This document shows positions 16,012 through 23,900 of a stretch of 45,877 nt of DNA, piece by piece. Location of the stretch: the NCBI GenBank assembly GCA_016191395.1, contig JACPOS010000016.1, positions 1-45,877 on the forward strand, written 5' to 3'. Source of the stretch: Chloroflexota bacterium (GTDB lineage Bacteria > Chloroflexota > Limnocylindria > Limnocylindrales > CSP1-4). Below the pieces are notes generated by a model, which made no database searches, had not been told where the DNA came from, and worked only from the letters and a program-made list of their open reading frames with translations. Every line of letters starts with the position of its first letter. The first letter of the stretch is position 1. Position numbers and translations under genes: made by a program.

Positions 16012-17064
16012 TCAGCCCGCTGCGGGCGCGAGCTCCGGGATGCCCGCGGCCCAGGCGTCGAACTCGACCCTGAGAGGCGCCAGCGTCGCCTCGTCGGCGA
16101 AGGCGACGTCCAGCGCAAACCGGTCGATCGCCCACAGCTCCGCCAGCGTCATGCCGATGGCCCGGAGGGCACGTCCGTACTCGTCGGTGAGCGAGATGTC
16201 GGACACGGTGGTGTCGTCGGTGGAGAGGGTGACGGGGACGCCGGCGCGATGGAGCCACGCCACCGGGTGGGCGGAAATGGACGCGACACTGCCGGACTGG
16301 GCGTTGGAGGTCGGGCACAGGTCCAGGCAGACGCCGCGGGCAATCAGCTCCGCCATGAGCGCCGGGTCGTCCGCCGCCCCAGGGCCGTGGGCGATGCGCT
16401 CCGGGTCCACCTGCAGCGCGCGCCGGATCTGGGCCGCGCCGCCCCATTCGCCCGCATGGGCGGTGATCCGCAGCCCGCCGGCGCGAGCGGCCGCGAACGA
16501 CCGGGCATGAAGTGATGGGTCGGGGAACGCGGCTTCGTCGCCTGCGAGGTCCCAGCCGGTCAGGCCGCGGGCACGGAAGCGGGACGCCGTCTCGGCCAGG
16601 CGGACGTTGCCGTCCGGGTCGTGGGACCGCAGCGCCGTGCAGATCAGCCGCACGACCGTGTTCGTGCGGGCGGCCGCGACCTCGGCACCGTGCATCACCG
16701 CCTCGATCCCCTCGGCGAGCGACATCCCGCGCGCGACGTGCAGCAGCGGCCCCCAGCGGATCTCCACGTAGCGGACGCCCTCTGCTGCCTTCGACTCCAC
16801 GAGCTCCGCGGTGATCCGCTCCAGCGCCTCGGCGTCCTGCATGAGCGCGATCGGGAGGTCGAAGGCCCGGAGCAGCTCTGCCTGATCCCGGCATGGCATC
16901 GGCGCGACGAGGGCTTGGTACATCCCGCGCCACGTCGTCGGCGCGTCGACGCCGCGCGACCGGGCGAGCTCCAGCGCCGTCCCGATGCGCAGCGAGCCAT
17001 CGAGGTGGAGGTGCAGCTCCGCCTTGGGCATGGCCTCGAGGAGGCGATCGATCGCTGGGTCCAC
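16012..17064 (-). CDS. Adenosine deaminase (or related aminodeoxyfutalosine/adenine deaminase)
   Basis: The 350-residue amidohydrolase deaminates an adenosine-type nucleoside. Metal ligands appear as HLHLDGS near the N-terminus, HAGEWGG with the catalytic Glu, and LSTDDTTVSD at the C-terminus; LCPTSNAQSG is also diagnostic of the ADA family. Whether the substrate is adenosine, adenine or aminodeoxyfutalosine cannot be told. I prefer GTG 17064 because a TAGCAT -10 at 17095-17090 would start RNA near 17083. An in-frame ATG at 17109 would lie upstream of that TSS and inside the divergent gene; ATG 17031 (MPKAELHLH) is also possible. Confidence 0.88.
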   Translation of the reverse strand: MDPAIDRLLEAMPKAELHLHLDGSLRIGTALELARSRGVDAPTTWRGMYQALVAPMPCRDQAELLRAFDLPIALMQDAEALERITAELVESKAAEGVRYVEIRWGPLLHVARGMSLAEGIEAVMHGAEVAAARTNTVVRLICTALRSHDPDGNVRLAETASRFRARGLTGWDLAGDEAAFPDPSLHARSFAAARAGGLRITAHAGEWGGAAQIRRALQVDPERIAHGPGAADDPALMAELIARGVCLDLCPTSNAQSGSVASISAHPVAWLHRAGVPVTLSTDDTTVSDISLTDEYGRALRAIGMTLAELWAIDRFALDVAFADEATLAPLRVEFDAWAAGIPELAPAAG

Positions 17065-17089
17065 GGCAGGGTTCGGGGCGCATGTGCCG

Positions 17090-17099
17090 ATGCTACGAT
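17090..17099. promoter_or_regulatory. Overlapping divergent -10 elements
   Basis: ATGCTACGAT reads TACGAT on the plus strand (17094-17099, eight bases before ATG 17108) and TAGCAT on the minus strand (17095-17090). The two hexamers share two base pairs, so one short AT-rich centre could serve both the 17108 gene and the deaminase. Confidence 0.45.
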
Positions 17100-17107
17100 C
17101 CCGCGGC

Positions 17108-18073
17108 ATGTCGAGCGCGCGTTCCCGCATCCAGGAGCCCCTCGGTCGCGTGCTCCGAGGCGCGGGCTGGACGTCCCTCCTCGCAGTCCTCGCCGCGAGC
17201 GGTGCCGGACTGGTCGATGGGTCATGGCACGCACCGGGAAGCCTTGCTCGCGCGGAGCTGACCTGGGCCGGCGACAGCCGCATCGGCAGCCGGCTGGACC
17301 TCGCCACCATCGAGCTCCAGCGCATCTCGGACGACGTGGACCAGCTGGCCACGGAGGCGAAGACCGCGCTATCGGAGGTGGGCAGCGCCGATCCGACGCG
17401 CCTCCGCGCCGCCCTCGACCGGGGCGGCGAGATCGCCGACGCCATCGACAGCGCGACCCACGACCTGCGTGAGGCGCTGATCGGGCTGCCCGGCGACGGC
17501 CCGAACGCGGCGATCGACTACAGCAATGCCACCCTCGTGCGCCGCGCGGCGGTCCTCGCCGCGATCGATTCGGCGTCGAGCCTGGCTGCCCACTGGCAGC
17601 AGGTGACCGGGCGGGCGGCGGATGCCTCGCAGCTGACCGCGCTCATCGCGAGCCACGACACGACCGTGCTGGAGGCTGCCGCGAAGGGCGTGGCCGGGCA
17701 GTTCCAGGACGCGATCCCGATCCTCGACCAGGCGCTGCTCGTGGTCGCGAACGTCAAGACGCTGCGCGTCCGCCTCATCGCCGGGACCGAGCCCACCGTG
17801 CTGGACGAATGGATCGATCGGAACAGCGCGTACGACGCCGCGCTCAAGGCGCTCTACGCGGCGCTCGTGGCCTCGCACGGCGAGGTGACGCTGATCGTGC
17901 AATCGGCGCGGCGCGAGGAGCGCGCCGCGTTCGCGCTGCTGCCGCCGGACCGGCGAACCATCCTCGTCATCGTGGCCGAGGTCGCGCGAGGCGGGTTGAC
18001 GCAGGCGGTCCTGGCGATCGAGCAGGCGAGCGGCAGCATCGACGACGCCCTCGCCGAGGCCGGGCCGTCCTGA
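17108..18073 (+). CDS. Membrane-anchored helical protein of unknown function
   Basis: The 321-residue product has a basic N-terminus, one membrane helix or uncleaved signal (SLLAVLAASGAGLVDGSW, about residues 21-38), then an almost wholly alpha-helical exterior domain rich in Ala, Asp and Leu: for example LATIELQRISDDVDQLATEA and AAVLAAIDSASSLAAHWQQV. No catalytic motif is visible. The composition suggests a four-helix-bundle or coiled coil. It lies immediately before leucyl aminopeptidase, which has its own promoter in the 3' end of this gene. I do not recognise the family. Confidence 0.7.
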   Translation: MSSARSRIQEPLGRVLRGAGWTSLLAVLAASGAGLVDGSWHAPGSLARAELTWAGDSRIGSRLDLATIELQRISDDVDQLATEAKTALSEVGSADPTRLRAALDRGGEIADAIDSATHDLREALIGLPGDGPNAAIDYSNATLVRRAAVLAAIDSASSLAAHWQQVTGRAADASQLTALIASHDTTVLEAAAKGVAGQFQDAIPILDQALLVVANVKTLRVRLIAGTEPTVLDEWIDRNSAYDAALKALYAALVASHGEVTLIVQSARREERAAFALLPPDRRTILVIVAEVARGGLTQAVLAIEQASGSIDDALAEAGPS

Positions 18074-18098
18074 CCGAAGCCTCGCCCCGCCGTACACT
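18070..18098 (+). promoter_or_regulatory. Promoter of pepA
   Basis: A -35-like CTGACC (18070-18075) and a -10 TACACT (18093-18098) are 17 bases apart. The leader to GTG 18154 would be about 50 nt and contains a GGAGGGG ribosome site. Confidence 0.5.
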
Positions 18099-18153
18099 CG
18101 CCCCCGGGTCGGCCCAGGCCCTCGTAACCGCTGCTTCGGAGGGGTTTCGTCCC

Positions 18154-19662
18154 GTGCAGGTTCGCGTCGTCCTCGATCAGCCGTGGGACGTCAAGGCAGA
18201 CGTCCTCGCCGTTCCGATCGTCGGCCAGCCCGAATTCACGGGCCCCCTCGGCGAGCTGGACAAGCGAGCCGGGGGCGAGCTCAAGTCGCTTGCCGACTTC
18301 GGCGAGCTGACGGGCAAGCGGTTCAAGAGCGTGCTCGCGACCGCCGGCGACGCAGGCGCGGCCCGCCTCATGGCGGTCAGCTCGGGCGACGCCAAGGACC
18401 TCGATCGCGAGACCGTGGTCAAGCTCGGCGCCACCGGTGAGCGGCGTCTTGCCGGCCGCGCCGTGCACTCCCTCGCGTTCTGGATCTCCCCGCTGTCCGG
18501 CCTGGAGGGCGGCGCGGCGGCCGTCGCCGAGCTCATCGCCCGCGGCGTGGTCGAGGGCAGCTACGACCCCGCCTCGATCTATCGCGAGGGCTACGCGGAC
18601 GGACCGCCGAAGCTGGACGAGCTGATCATCGTCGCGCCCGGCGAGGACGGTGCGCGCTTGGCGAAGGCAGCCGAGCGCGGCGTGATCATGGGCGAGGGCG
18701 CGAACATCGCCCGCACGCTGTCCAACCGCGCGTCGAACGACGTCAGCCCGGAGGTCATGGCCGAGGAGGCGTGGAGCCTCGCGGAGAAGCACGACCTGTG
18801 GATCGACGTCATCGGCCCGGAGAAGGCCACCGAGATGGGCATGGGCCTGTTCATGGCGGTGGGCCGTGGCAGCGACAACCCGCCGCGCATGATCGTGATG
18901 CGTTCCGGGCGCCAGGGCGAGAAGGACAAGCTCGGCCGGCACCTGGCCATCGTGGGCAAAGGCGTCTGCTTCGACTCCGGCGGCATCTCCATCAAGCCGT
19001 CCGACCGGATGGAAGAGATGAAGATGGACAAGACCGGCGCTGCCACGGTGATCGCTGCGGCCGTCACCGTCCAGCGGCTCGCGCCCGGCACCCCGCTCCT
19101 GACGGTCGCACCGACCGTCGAGAACATGCCCGGCCCGCACTCCACGCGCCCCGGCGACGTGGTCAAGGCCCTGAACGGCAAGTGGGTGGACATCACCAAC
19201 ACCGACGCCGAGGGACGCCTGATCCTCGCCGACGCGCTGACGTACGCGGAGCAGCTCGGTGCGACCCACCTGGTGGATGTGGCGACCCTCACCGGCGCGG
19301 TCTCGCGCGCGCTGGGCGAGCTGGTCACGGGCGCCTTCGGGACGCCGCAGAGCTTCATGAACGACGTGATCGCCGCGGGCGATCGTGCGGGCGAGCGGTA
19401 CTGGCAGCTCCCCCTCGTCGAGGAGTACCGCGCCGACATGGAGAGCTGGTACGGCGACCTGGTCAACTTCTCGCGCAACAACGAGGGCGGGCTCGTGAAG
19501 AGCGCCCTGTTCATCAGCGAGTTCGTCACGAAGCCGTGGGTCCACCTGGATATCGCGGGCACGGGGTACTTCCGCAAGGTCGCGCCGTACGCGGCGCGGG
19601 GCGCGACCGGCGTGTCGCACGCCACCCTCGTGGAGCTCGCCCTCGCCGGCGCGAAAGGCTGA
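18154..19662 (+). CDS. pepA: Leucyl aminopeptidase, M17 family
   Basis: The 502-residue enzyme removes N-terminal residues from peptides in the cytosol, using two metal ions. All ligands are present at PepA numbering minus one: K269 and D274 (GKGVCFDSGG), D292 (MDKTGAA), D351 and E353 (NTDAEGR). Catalytic K281 (ISIKPSD) and R355 are also there. The N-terminal domain (residues 1-165) is shorter and less conserved, as usual. GTG 18154 is preceded by GGAGGGG nine bases away, which settles the start. Confidence 0.95.
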   Translation: MQVRVVLDQPWDVKADVLAVPIVGQPEFTGPLGELDKRAGGELKSLADFGELTGKRFKSVLATAGDAGAARLMAVSSGDAKDLDRETVVKLGATGERRLAGRAVHSLAFWISPLSGLEGGAAAVAELIARGVVEGSYDPASIYREGYADGPPKLDELIIVAPGEDGARLAKAAERGVIMGEGANIARTLSNRASNDVSPEVMAEEAWSLAEKHDLWIDVIGPEKATEMGMGLFMAVGRGSDNPPRMIVMRSGRQGEKDKLGRHLAIVGKGVCFDSGGISIKPSDRMEEMKMDKTGAATVIAAAVTVQRLAPGTPLLTVAPTVENMPGPHSTRPGDVVKALNGKWVDITNTDAEGRLILADALTYAEQLGATHLVDVATLTGAVSRALGELVTGAFGTPQSFMNDVIAAGDRAGERYWQLPLVEEYRADMESWYGDLVNFSRNNEGGLVKSALFISEFVTKPWVHLDIAGTGYFRKVAPYAARGATGVSHATLVELALAGAKG

Positions 19663-19696
19663 GGGCGCCCACGCCCCCGGCGGCACGCCCCGGCCG

Positions 19697-20335
19697 ATGA
19701 CGACGATCATCGCCGCGATCCTCGGGCTCGCCTGGGGGTTCGTCTCGGACCGGATCGCCGCCCGCTGGCCGGCCCACGAGGGCGGCTCCGTCCGGGGCGT
19801 CGACTGGCGCACGCCCCTGGTCGTCCTCCTCGGCGGTGCGGCATTCTGGGGCACGGCGGCGAGATTCGAGGGGAACCCGGCGCAGCTCGCGTTCGTGGGG
19901 GTCTACGTGGTCGCGCTGGTCCTGCTCTTCGCGACGGACCTGGACCAGAAGCTGCTGCCGGACGTCATCACGCTCCCGCTCGTCGTCCTGGCGCTCGCCG
20001 CCTTCGCAACGGGTGCAGGTCCCTACGTCCACACGGTGGATGACCTCGCCTGGGCGACCGCCGCCGCGATCGGCGTGCCCGTGGGTCTGTACCTCCTCGC
20101 CATCCCGTTCGGTGCGGGCGCGATCGGCCAGGGCGATCTCAAGCTGCTCGTCAGCGTGGGCCTGCTCGCGGGTGCGTTGAAGCTCTTCTACGGCCTCGTC
20201 GCCGGCGCCCTGCTGGCGGGCATCGTCGTCGCGGTCCTCGTGGTGACCCGGCGGCTGTCGATGAAGAGCTTCGTGCCCTACGGCCCGTTCCTCATCGCCG
20301 GCGCCCTGTGGAGCATGGTCGCCCTGCCCTCCTGA
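19697..20335 (+). CDS. A24-type (prepilin peptidase-like) membrane aspartyl protease
   Basis: The 212-residue integral membrane protein carries the two aspartates of type IV prepilin peptidases: D81 in FATDLDQKLLPD and D147 in GAIGQGDLKLL (GxGD). The usual N-terminal cytoplasmic methyltransferase segment with paired CxxC motifs is absent, so it may cleave without N-methylation, as in short archaeal and Flp-type enzymes. About six helices are predicted by eye. No pilin or secretion genes are in the window, so its substrate lies elsewhere. It starts 34 bases after pepA, so the two may be cotranscribed. Confidence 0.85.
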   Translation: MTTIIAAILGLAWGFVSDRIAARWPAHEGGSVRGVDWRTPLVVLLGGAAFWGTAARFEGNPAQLAFVGVYVVALVLLFATDLDQKLLPDVITLPLVVLALAAFATGAGPYVHTVDDLAWATAAAIGVPVGLYLLAIPFGAGAIGQGDLKLLVSVGLLAGALKLFYGLVAGALLAGIVVAVLVVTRRLSMKSFVPYGPFLIAGALWSMVALPS

Positions 20336-20470
20336 CCAAGGTACCGGTGGCCGCATTGTCTTCGCGGAGTACCATCGGGCCTGGTCACCGGTCAGTCGTC
20401 CCGGCGTGTGCCCAGGCGGGACGGCGCTCTCCTCCCAGACGGAGACGCCAGACGATGAATACGCCGCTCG

Positions 20471-21808
20471 ATGCGCCGCTCCACGCCTGACCAGACGTTC
20501 GGCCATCGCGCCGTCGTCCTGCTGCTCGCCCTCTCCACGTTCGGAGGGTTGTTCCTGTCCGCCTCGCCGCGGATCGCCTCCGCCGACGCCCTCTCGGACG
20601 CCTATGCGCGCCAGCAGGATCTCCAGAAGCTGATCGCCAAGCAGAAGGCGGCGATCACGGCGCTGACGGCGAACCAGGCGACCCTCTCGGCGCGGATCTC
20701 GAGCACCAAGCAGTCCCTGAGCGAGATCAACGCCAACCTCATGACGGTCAAGACCCAGATCGTGTCCATGGTGGTCGACGTCGCCCGGAGCCAGAACCAG
20801 GTCGACGAGCTCGTGGCGACGAGCGCCCGCCTCGACGCCGAGCTCGCCGAGATCCAGTCGGAGGAGGCCGCGAAGCAGGCAGAGCTGGACGCTCGCGTGG
20901 CGTTGCTCGCCTCGCGCATTCGCGAGGCATACGACACGGACCGCACGTCGTTCCTCCAGACGATGCTGTCGAGCGCCGACTTCACCGACGTGCTGACCGA
21001 GGTCGGCTACCACCTCGACTTCGCCGAGCAGGACAAGCTCCTCGCCGACCAGATCGCCTCGGACAAGCAGGTCCTGGCCGTGCTCCACCAGAACGTGGAG
21101 CTCGCGCAGCAGCAGACGACCGAGCTCCACCAGCTCGCGGCCGACTCCAAGGCGCGGCTGGACGCGCAGCTGAAGGACCTCAACGACGCGCGCGCCTCGC
21201 TCGCGGCGCTGGAAGCGGAGACCGCCCGGCTGCTGAGCCAGCAGAACGCGGCGTACGCCACGCTCGCCGCGAACAAGGCCAAGCTGGCCGCCGACCTCGC
21301 GGCCCAGATCGAGGCCGAGAAGAAGCTCGAGGCGTTGATCGCCAAGCTCGTCGCCGAGGCGCTCGCCAAGGGCGGCATCCCATCGGTCTACAACGGCACC
21401 TTCCAGTGGCCGATCAGCGGCCGGATCACCCAGGAGTTCGGCTGCACGGGCTTCTCGTGGGAGCCGCCGCTGGGCAACTGCAGCCACTTCCACACCGGCA
21501 TCGACATTGCGAACGCGATGTACACGCCCATCCGGGCCGCGGGGCCCGGCAAGGTCATCTGGGCCGGCAGGAGCCCCTACTCCACCGCCTGGATCGTGAT
21601 CATCGCCCACTCCTCGCGCCTCGTCAGCTGGTACGCCCACGTGGACAACCAGGCGTACCGCCCCGTCGTCCAGGCGGGGCAGTTCGTGGCCAAGGGGCAG
21701 CTCATCGCCTACGTGGGCATGACCGGCCAGACCACGGGCCCGCACGTCCACTGGGCGGTCCAGCTCGACGGCAACTGGGTGAACCCCCGCCTGTTCCTGC
21801 CCCGCTGA
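20471..21808 (+). CDS. M23 peptidoglycan endopeptidase with coiled-coil stalk
   Basis: The 445-residue secreted protein has a signal peptide (AVVLLLALSTFGGLFLSAS), a coiled-coil of about 270 residues rich in Ala, Leu, Gln and Lys, and a C-terminal M23 (LytM-type) domain. Zinc ligands are H341 and D345 (HFHTGIDIA) and H427 in HVHW; H425 is the catalytic partner. The EnvC/NlpD-like layout suggests wall remodelling at division. Only one in-frame start is possible, since a TGA lies 15 bases upstream. A short out-of-frame ORF (20455-20490) with a better ribosome site overlaps it and may be a leader peptide. Confidence 0.9.
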   Translation: MRRSTPDQTFGHRAVVLLLALSTFGGLFLSASPRIASADALSDAYARQQDLQKLIAKQKAAITALTANQATLSARISSTKQSLSEINANLMTVKTQIVSMVVDVARSQNQVDELVATSARLDAELAEIQSEEAAKQAELDARVALLASRIREAYDTDRTSFLQTMLSSADFTDVLTEVGYHLDFAEQDKLLADQIASDKQVLAVLHQNVELAQQQTTELHQLAADSKARLDAQLKDLNDARASLAALEAETARLLSQQNAAYATLAANKAKLAADLAAQIEAEKKLEALIAKLVAEALAKGGIPSVYNGTFQWPISGRITQEFGCTGFSWEPPLGNCSHFHTGIDIANAMYTPIRAAGPGKVIWAGRSPYSTAWIVIIAHSSRLVSWYAHVDNQAYRPVVQAGQFVAKGQLIAYVGMTGQTTGPHVHWAVQLDGNWVNPRLFLPR

Positions 21809-21833
21809 TCCCGGCCGGCCTCCGGCCCGATGC

Positions 21834-21839
21834 TAGGAT
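21834..21839 (+). promoter_or_regulatory. -10 hexamer TAGGAT for a leaderless glgC transcript
   Basis: TAGGAT is followed by exactly six bases (CAGTCC) and the GTG of glgC at 21846. There is no Shine-Dalgarno. Confidence 0.5.
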
Positions 21840-21845
21840 CAGTCC

Positions 21846-23141
21846 GTGAAGAGGACGATGGCGGTGATCCTCGCCGGCGGTGAGGGTGAGCGCCTGTCCA
21901 TCCTCTCCTCCGTGCGGGCCAAGCCCGCGGTCCCGTTCGGGGGCAAGTACCGGATCATCGACTTCGCCCTCTCGAACTGCGTGAACTCGGACATCACCGA
22001 CGTGCTCGTCCTCACGCAGTACAACCCGCGCTCCCTGAACGATCACATCGGCCTGGGGCGGCCCTGGGACCTGGACCGGAACAAGGGCGGCATCAAGCTG
22101 CTCCAGCCGTACATCGCGCGCGGCCGCGTCGCCGAGTGGTACCGCGGGACGGCCGACGCGGTCCTCCGCAACCTGAACGTCATCGAGCACTCCGACGCCG
22201 ACACGATCGTGGTCCTCGCGGGTGACCACATCTACAAGATGGACTACCAGCCGTTCGTCGCGGCGCATCGCCGCCGCCGGGCAGACGTGACCATCGCGGT
22301 CCGCCGAGTGCCCCTGGCCGACGCGACGCGGATGGGGATCCTGGCGATGGACGACAACGACAAGGTCATCGACTGGCAGGAGAAGCCCAAGCAGCCCAAG
22401 AGCGACCTCGCCTCGATGGGCGTGTACGTCTTCTCGAAGCGAGCTCTGCGCCGCTGGCTGAGCGAGGACCTCGTGGACTTCGGCGCGAACGTGATCCCGG
22501 CGATGCTCGACAGCGGAGCCCGGGTCTTCGGCTACCGGTTCTCGGGCTACTGGCAGGACGTGGGGACGATCCAGTCCTTCTGGGAGGCGAACCTCGCCCT
22601 CCTCGAGGATCGTCCGGAGCTTGACCTCTATGACGCCGAGTGGGTCATCCACACCCGCTCGGAGGAGCGCGCCCCGGCCAAGGTGGGTGCCACCGCACAG
22701 ATCCATCGCAGCCTCATCAGCCACGGCTGCGTGATCGACGGCACGGTTGTCAACAGCGTGCTGTCGCCTGGCGTCCGGGTGGACGTCGGGGCGGTCGTGC
22801 GCGACTCCATCGTCATGTTCGACTCCGTGATCCGCGCGGGCGCGGTCGTCGATCGGGCGATACTGGACAAGGAGGTCGTGATAGGGCAGGGCGCGATCGT
22901 GGGCGAAGGGCCGTACGACGGGCCCCCGAACAAGCAGGAACCCGGCCGCCTGAACACCGGCATCACCGTGGTCGGCAAGCAGTCGATCGTCCCGCGCGGC
23001 GCCCGGCTCGGCCGCAACGTGAAGGTCGGCGGCAACGTGCGGAGCGTCGACTTCAAGACCCGGGTCGTGAAGTCCGGCGGCTCCGTCGAGGGGGCCGCGA
23101 CCGCGAAGGCAGCGCGCGACAAGGCCGCCTCCGCCGGCTAG
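21846..23141 (+). CDS. glgC: Glucose-1-phosphate adenylyltransferase
   Basis: The 431-residue enzyme makes ADP-glucose from ATP and glucose-1-phosphate, the first committed step of glycogen synthesis. It has the nucleotidyltransferase signature ILAGGEGERL, the PAVPFGGKYRIIDF segment, YRGTADAV, the metal site LAGDHIYKMDY, EKPKQPKSD and FSGYWQDVGT. The C-terminal third is a left-handed beta-helix of hexapeptide-like repeats (VVNSVLSPGVRVDVGAVV). The tail is Lys/Ala-rich. The GTG start follows a -10 hexamer directly, so a leaderless mRNA is likely. No other glycogen gene is in the window. Confidence 0.95.
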   Translation: MKRTMAVILAGGEGERLSILSSVRAKPAVPFGGKYRIIDFALSNCVNSDITDVLVLTQYNPRSLNDHIGLGRPWDLDRNKGGIKLLQPYIARGRVAEWYRGTADAVLRNLNVIEHSDADTIVVLAGDHIYKMDYQPFVAAHRRRRADVTIAVRRVPLADATRMGILAMDDNDKVIDWQEKPKQPKSDLASMGVYVFSKRALRRWLSEDLVDFGANVIPAMLDSGARVFGYRFSGYWQDVGTIQSFWEANLALLEDRPELDLYDAEWVIHTRSEERAPAKVGATAQIHRSLISHGCVIDGTVVNSVLSPGVRVDVGAVVRDSIVMFDSVIRAGAVVDRAILDKEVVIGQGAIVGEGPYDGPPNKQEPGRLNTGITVVGKQSIVPRGARLGRNVKVGGNVRSVDFKTRVVKSGGSVEGAATAKAARDKAASAG

Positions 23142-23159
23142 CTTGGTTCCCATTGACGT

Positions 23160-23390
23160 TGTTGACACCCGTTCCGGGCGACCGCGTCTCTTGCCAGATA
23201 CCAACAGGGGTGGTGGTAGGTGCGGCTCGAGGTGGGAATCCGGCCAGCGCGGGTGATCTCGAGCGTGGGCGGCGGCCTGCCGACCGCGAGAACGGATGGT
23301 TCTGGCACCTACGACCAATGGGTTTGGCAGATGACAACCGCCTGGTGCCACCCGGAGCGCGACCAACGTGTCCGGGAATCACAGCTAGCG
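23160..23390 (+). ncRNA. Candidate structured RNA (unknown class)
   Basis: No credible coding frame covers this stretch, yet several perfect complementary segments nest or compete. GTAGGTGC (23216-23223) pairs with GCACCTAC (23305-23312) and encloses GCTCGAG/CTCGAGC (23225-23231 with 23258-23264). TGGCACC (23303-23309) can instead pair with GGTGCCA (23344-23350). CCCGGA/TCCGGG (23351-23356 with 23371-23376) follows. TTGACA motifs at 23154 and 23162 could be -35 elements. I do not recognise any known family: it is not RNase P, tmRNA, SRP RNA or cobalamin riboswitch. Strand is assumed. Confidence 0.3.
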
Positions 23391-23406
23391 CCACAGCGCC
23401 GGCACC

Positions 23407-23473
23407 GGCCCCCGGCCCGGCACCTCGGCATCGGCGATCGCAGTCGGTTCGAGTGATCGCCGGGCCGGGGGCC
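23407..23473. repeat. Long perfect inverted repeat
   Basis: Arms GGCCCCCGGCCCGGC (23407-23421) and GCCGGGCCGGGGGCC (23459-23473) are exact reverse complements over 15 bp, plus one more A-T pair inside. The spacer is 37 bases and contains a further nested pair, GGCGATC/GATCGCC, that would compete. It may be a terminator-like or mRNA-end structure, or a remnant of a small mobile repeat. The rest of the gap, 23480-23880, shows neither gene nor other structure that I can support. Confidence 0.7.
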
Positions 23474-23886
23474 AATCTCCCCTCGTCGCCAATTTCCGAA
23501 TGGTTCCAAGGAAACAGGACGATCGGAGGCAGGCGCGGAAGCGGGTCGAGACGAGGCGGAGGCCCGCAGCGTGCTGCTGCTGCTCGATCTGCGTCGGTCG
23601 TCGATCGTCGGCTTCGCCCACCAGGCGGAGGCATGACAGTCGACCAGGCCTGCCTGTCCACGGATCTGGCTTTGGGGTAGCACCAACGCCGCCATCAAGC
23701 TCAGGGTGCGAACACGAGCAGCGGCTCGGCGAGCCCGACCTTCTCGCGATTCGAGGGCATGCCCACGTTGGTTCGGCTCGAGTCGAACCATCGCGGAATG
23801 GGCCCCCAAGGGCGGAGCCGGACCGGAGGCGAGCACGACGCACGCACGACGCAGGCACCGATGAAGGCCCCATGGAACGGCGCGGC

Positions 23887-23892
23887 TAGACT
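23887..23892 (+). promoter_or_regulatory. -10 hexamer TAGACT before the YbjN-like gene
   Basis: TAGACT ends eight bases before ATG 23901, which has no ribosome binding site. This is probably the promoter of the four-gene operon to 29693. Confidence 0.45.
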
Positions 23893-23900
23893 TCCGGCCG

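Noticed and set aside
15998-17083. Alternative protein from ATG 17083 with a leaderless-type hexamer
   Set aside because: The ATG follows TAGCAT by six bases, but its product is Arg/Pro-rich and off the frame that holds all adenosine deaminase motifs.
20336-20470. c-di-AMP riboswitch upstream of the M23 gene
   Set aside because: The 135-bp gap has an imperfect GC hairpin but none of the conserved ydaO motifs.
23160-23390. RNase P, tmRNA, SRP RNA or cobalamin riboswitch
   Set aside because: No GAGGAAAGTCC, no tRNA-like end, no GGAAGGAAGCAG, and no complete B12 box; only short chance resemblances such as GGCAGATGAC.
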